A DNA stretch of 64,000 nt from an uncultured Polaribacter sp. (GTDB lineage: Bacteria; Bacteroidota; Bacteroidia; Flavobacteriales; Flavobacteriaceae): assembly GCF_947503855.1 (NCBI RefSeq), contig NZ_CANNFF010000010.1, positions 62,001 through 126,000 on the forward strand. The letters are read 5' to 3'. The notes beneath the pieces are model-generated. The model did no database searches and was not told where the DNA came from. It saw nothing but the letters and a program-made list of their open reading frames with translations. The stretch's first letter is position 1. Each line of letters begins with the position of its first letter. This document shows positions 63,475 to 64,000 of the stretch, in pieces. Position numbers and translations under genes: made by a program.

Positions 63475-64000
63475 ATGAAAGATTTACGTATCGTATTTAT
63501 GGGTACACCAGATTTTGCTGTAGCCATTCTAAAACATTTGGTAGACAATAATTATAATGTAGTAGGTGTAATTACCGCACCAGATAAACCTGCTGGTAGA
63601 GGACGAAAACTAAACGAGTCTGCTGTAAAAAAATATGCTTTACAAGAAAACTTACCAATTTTACAGCCAACGAACTTAAAAAATGAAATATTTTTAGAAG
63701 ATTTAAAAAGTTTAAACGCCAATTTACAAATAGTAGTTGCTTTTAGAATGTTACCAAAAGTAGTTTGGCAAATGCCTAAACATGGTACCTTTAACTTACA
63801 TGCGTCTTTGTTACCAGAATATAGAGGGGCAGCACCAATACATTGGGCAATTATTAATGGCGAAACCAAAACTGGTGTAACTACTTTTTTTATTGATGAT
63901 AAAATTGATACTGGCGAAATAATTTTACAAGAAGCAATACCTGTTTTAAACACAGAAACTGTAGGCACTTTACATGATAAATTGATGGATTTAGGCGCTA
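63475..64000 (+). CDS. fmt: Methionyl-tRNA formyltransferase, partial (C-terminus off the window)
   Basis: Fmt puts a formyl group on initiator Met-tRNA. 175 codons are visible: MKDLRIVFMGTPDFAVAIL, VITAPDKPAGRGRKL, QPTNLK, VVAFRMLPKVVWQMPKHGTFNLHASLLPEYRGAAPIHW read in segments, and TFFIDDKIDTGEII. The Asn-His-Asp catalytic set (NLHASLLP and DTGEI) is present. The start lies 2 bp past recQ, so the genes are co-transcribed. The tRNA-binding domain is beyond the right edge. Confidence 0.96.
   Translation, partial: MKDLRIVFMGTPDFAVAILKHLVDNNYNVVGVITAPDKPAGRGRKLNESAVKKYALQENLPILQPTNLKNEIFLEDLKSLNANLQIVVAFRMLPKVVWQMPKHGTFNLHASLLPEYRGAAPIHWAIINGETKTGVTTFFIDDKIDTGEIILQEAIPVLNTETVGTLHDKLMDLGA

Noticed and set aside
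1..64000. tRNA, rRNA, CRISPR arrays, prophage or toxin-antitoxin genes
   Set aside because: I looked for cloverleaf-like GC-richer blocks, spaced direct repeats and small paired genes and found none I could support.

Overview
This 64-kb window is a low-GC (visibly AT-rich) stretch of chromosome from a member of the Bacteroidota, almost certainly a marine-type Flavobacteriaceae close to Polaribacter/Tenacibaculum. The support is gliding genes gldF-gldG, a PorD-type (DUF4835) protein of the type IX secretion system, the bamD-rpoZ-coaBC-DUF4835-recN gene order, a fused ABC-2 permease/M1 peptidase, DUF2911/DUF3822/DUF6913 proteins, and promoters of the Bacteroidota type (TTTG-N19-TANNTTTG). It is mostly core genome. 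I see no prophage, CRISPR array, rRNA or tRNA, and only one transposable element.

Layout. 1-1000: the edge of an IS200/IS605-like element (tnpA, minus strand) that has cut a GH92 alpha-mannosidase lipoprotein gene. 1096-11077 (minus): glycosyltransferase, fabI, recN, porD, coaBC, rpoZ, bamD, dapA, DUF6913, phytase-like lipoprotein. 11248-15841 (minus): ABC permease-M1 peptidase fusion with its ATPase. 16156-17860 (plus): M42 aminopeptidase and Nudix hydrolase. 17911-26657 (minus): a carboxylate (acetate) uptake, sensing and activation cluster: porin, DUF4212 small subunit, ActP-like symporter, tiny membrane protein, symporter-histidine kinase fusion, receiver-only regulator, tiny membrane protein, Acs. 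Next to it lies an IS1-InsA-like zinc-ribbon/HTH protein (26760-27179). 27294-28918 (plus): TauE- and TerC-type membrane proteins. About 29030-29132: a possible orphan small RNA or leader. 29131-33635 (minus): two uncharacterised proteins, fabV, purC, a hypothetical, phoH. 33762-37298 (plus): SAM hydrolase, ABM monooxygenase, gldF, gldG. 37315-43182: epimerase, aquaporin, DUF2911 lipoprotein, carB and rpmH (L34). 43409-47062 (plus): pyrG and yidC. 47164-53684: cysteine desulfurase, Smr protein, ArsC-like phosphatase, two tandem PPK2 kinases, LpxR, RecD-like helicase. 53788-55872 (plus): membrane protein, DUF3822, rsmD. 55876-60954 (minus): DUF493, three periplasmic SurA-like chaperones, MoxR. 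61041-64000 (plus): AAA_28 NTPase, recQ and the start of fmt.

How the genes work together. The 17.9-26.7 kb cluster takes up a short carboxylate (porin, then the DUF4212/ActP-type Na+ symporter), senses it (symporter-kinase plus response regulator) and converts it to acetyl-CoA (Acs). The bamD, PPIase, yidC, lpxR and porD genes all serve the cell envelope. carB, pyrG, purC and dapA are biosynthetic. fabI and fabV are two unrelated enoyl reductases in one window.

Several genes appear to use TTG starts. Several others have the -7 promoter box so near the ATG that their mRNAs should be leaderless or nearly so. The items most worth a second look are the orphan terminator-capped transcript near 29.03-29.13 kb, the InsA-derived regulator with ATAGTAT repeats beside the acetate cluster, the symporter-kinase with its two mini membrane proteins, the IS-broken GH92 gene, and several palindromic intergenic repeats. 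I found no clear new defence or mobile system.
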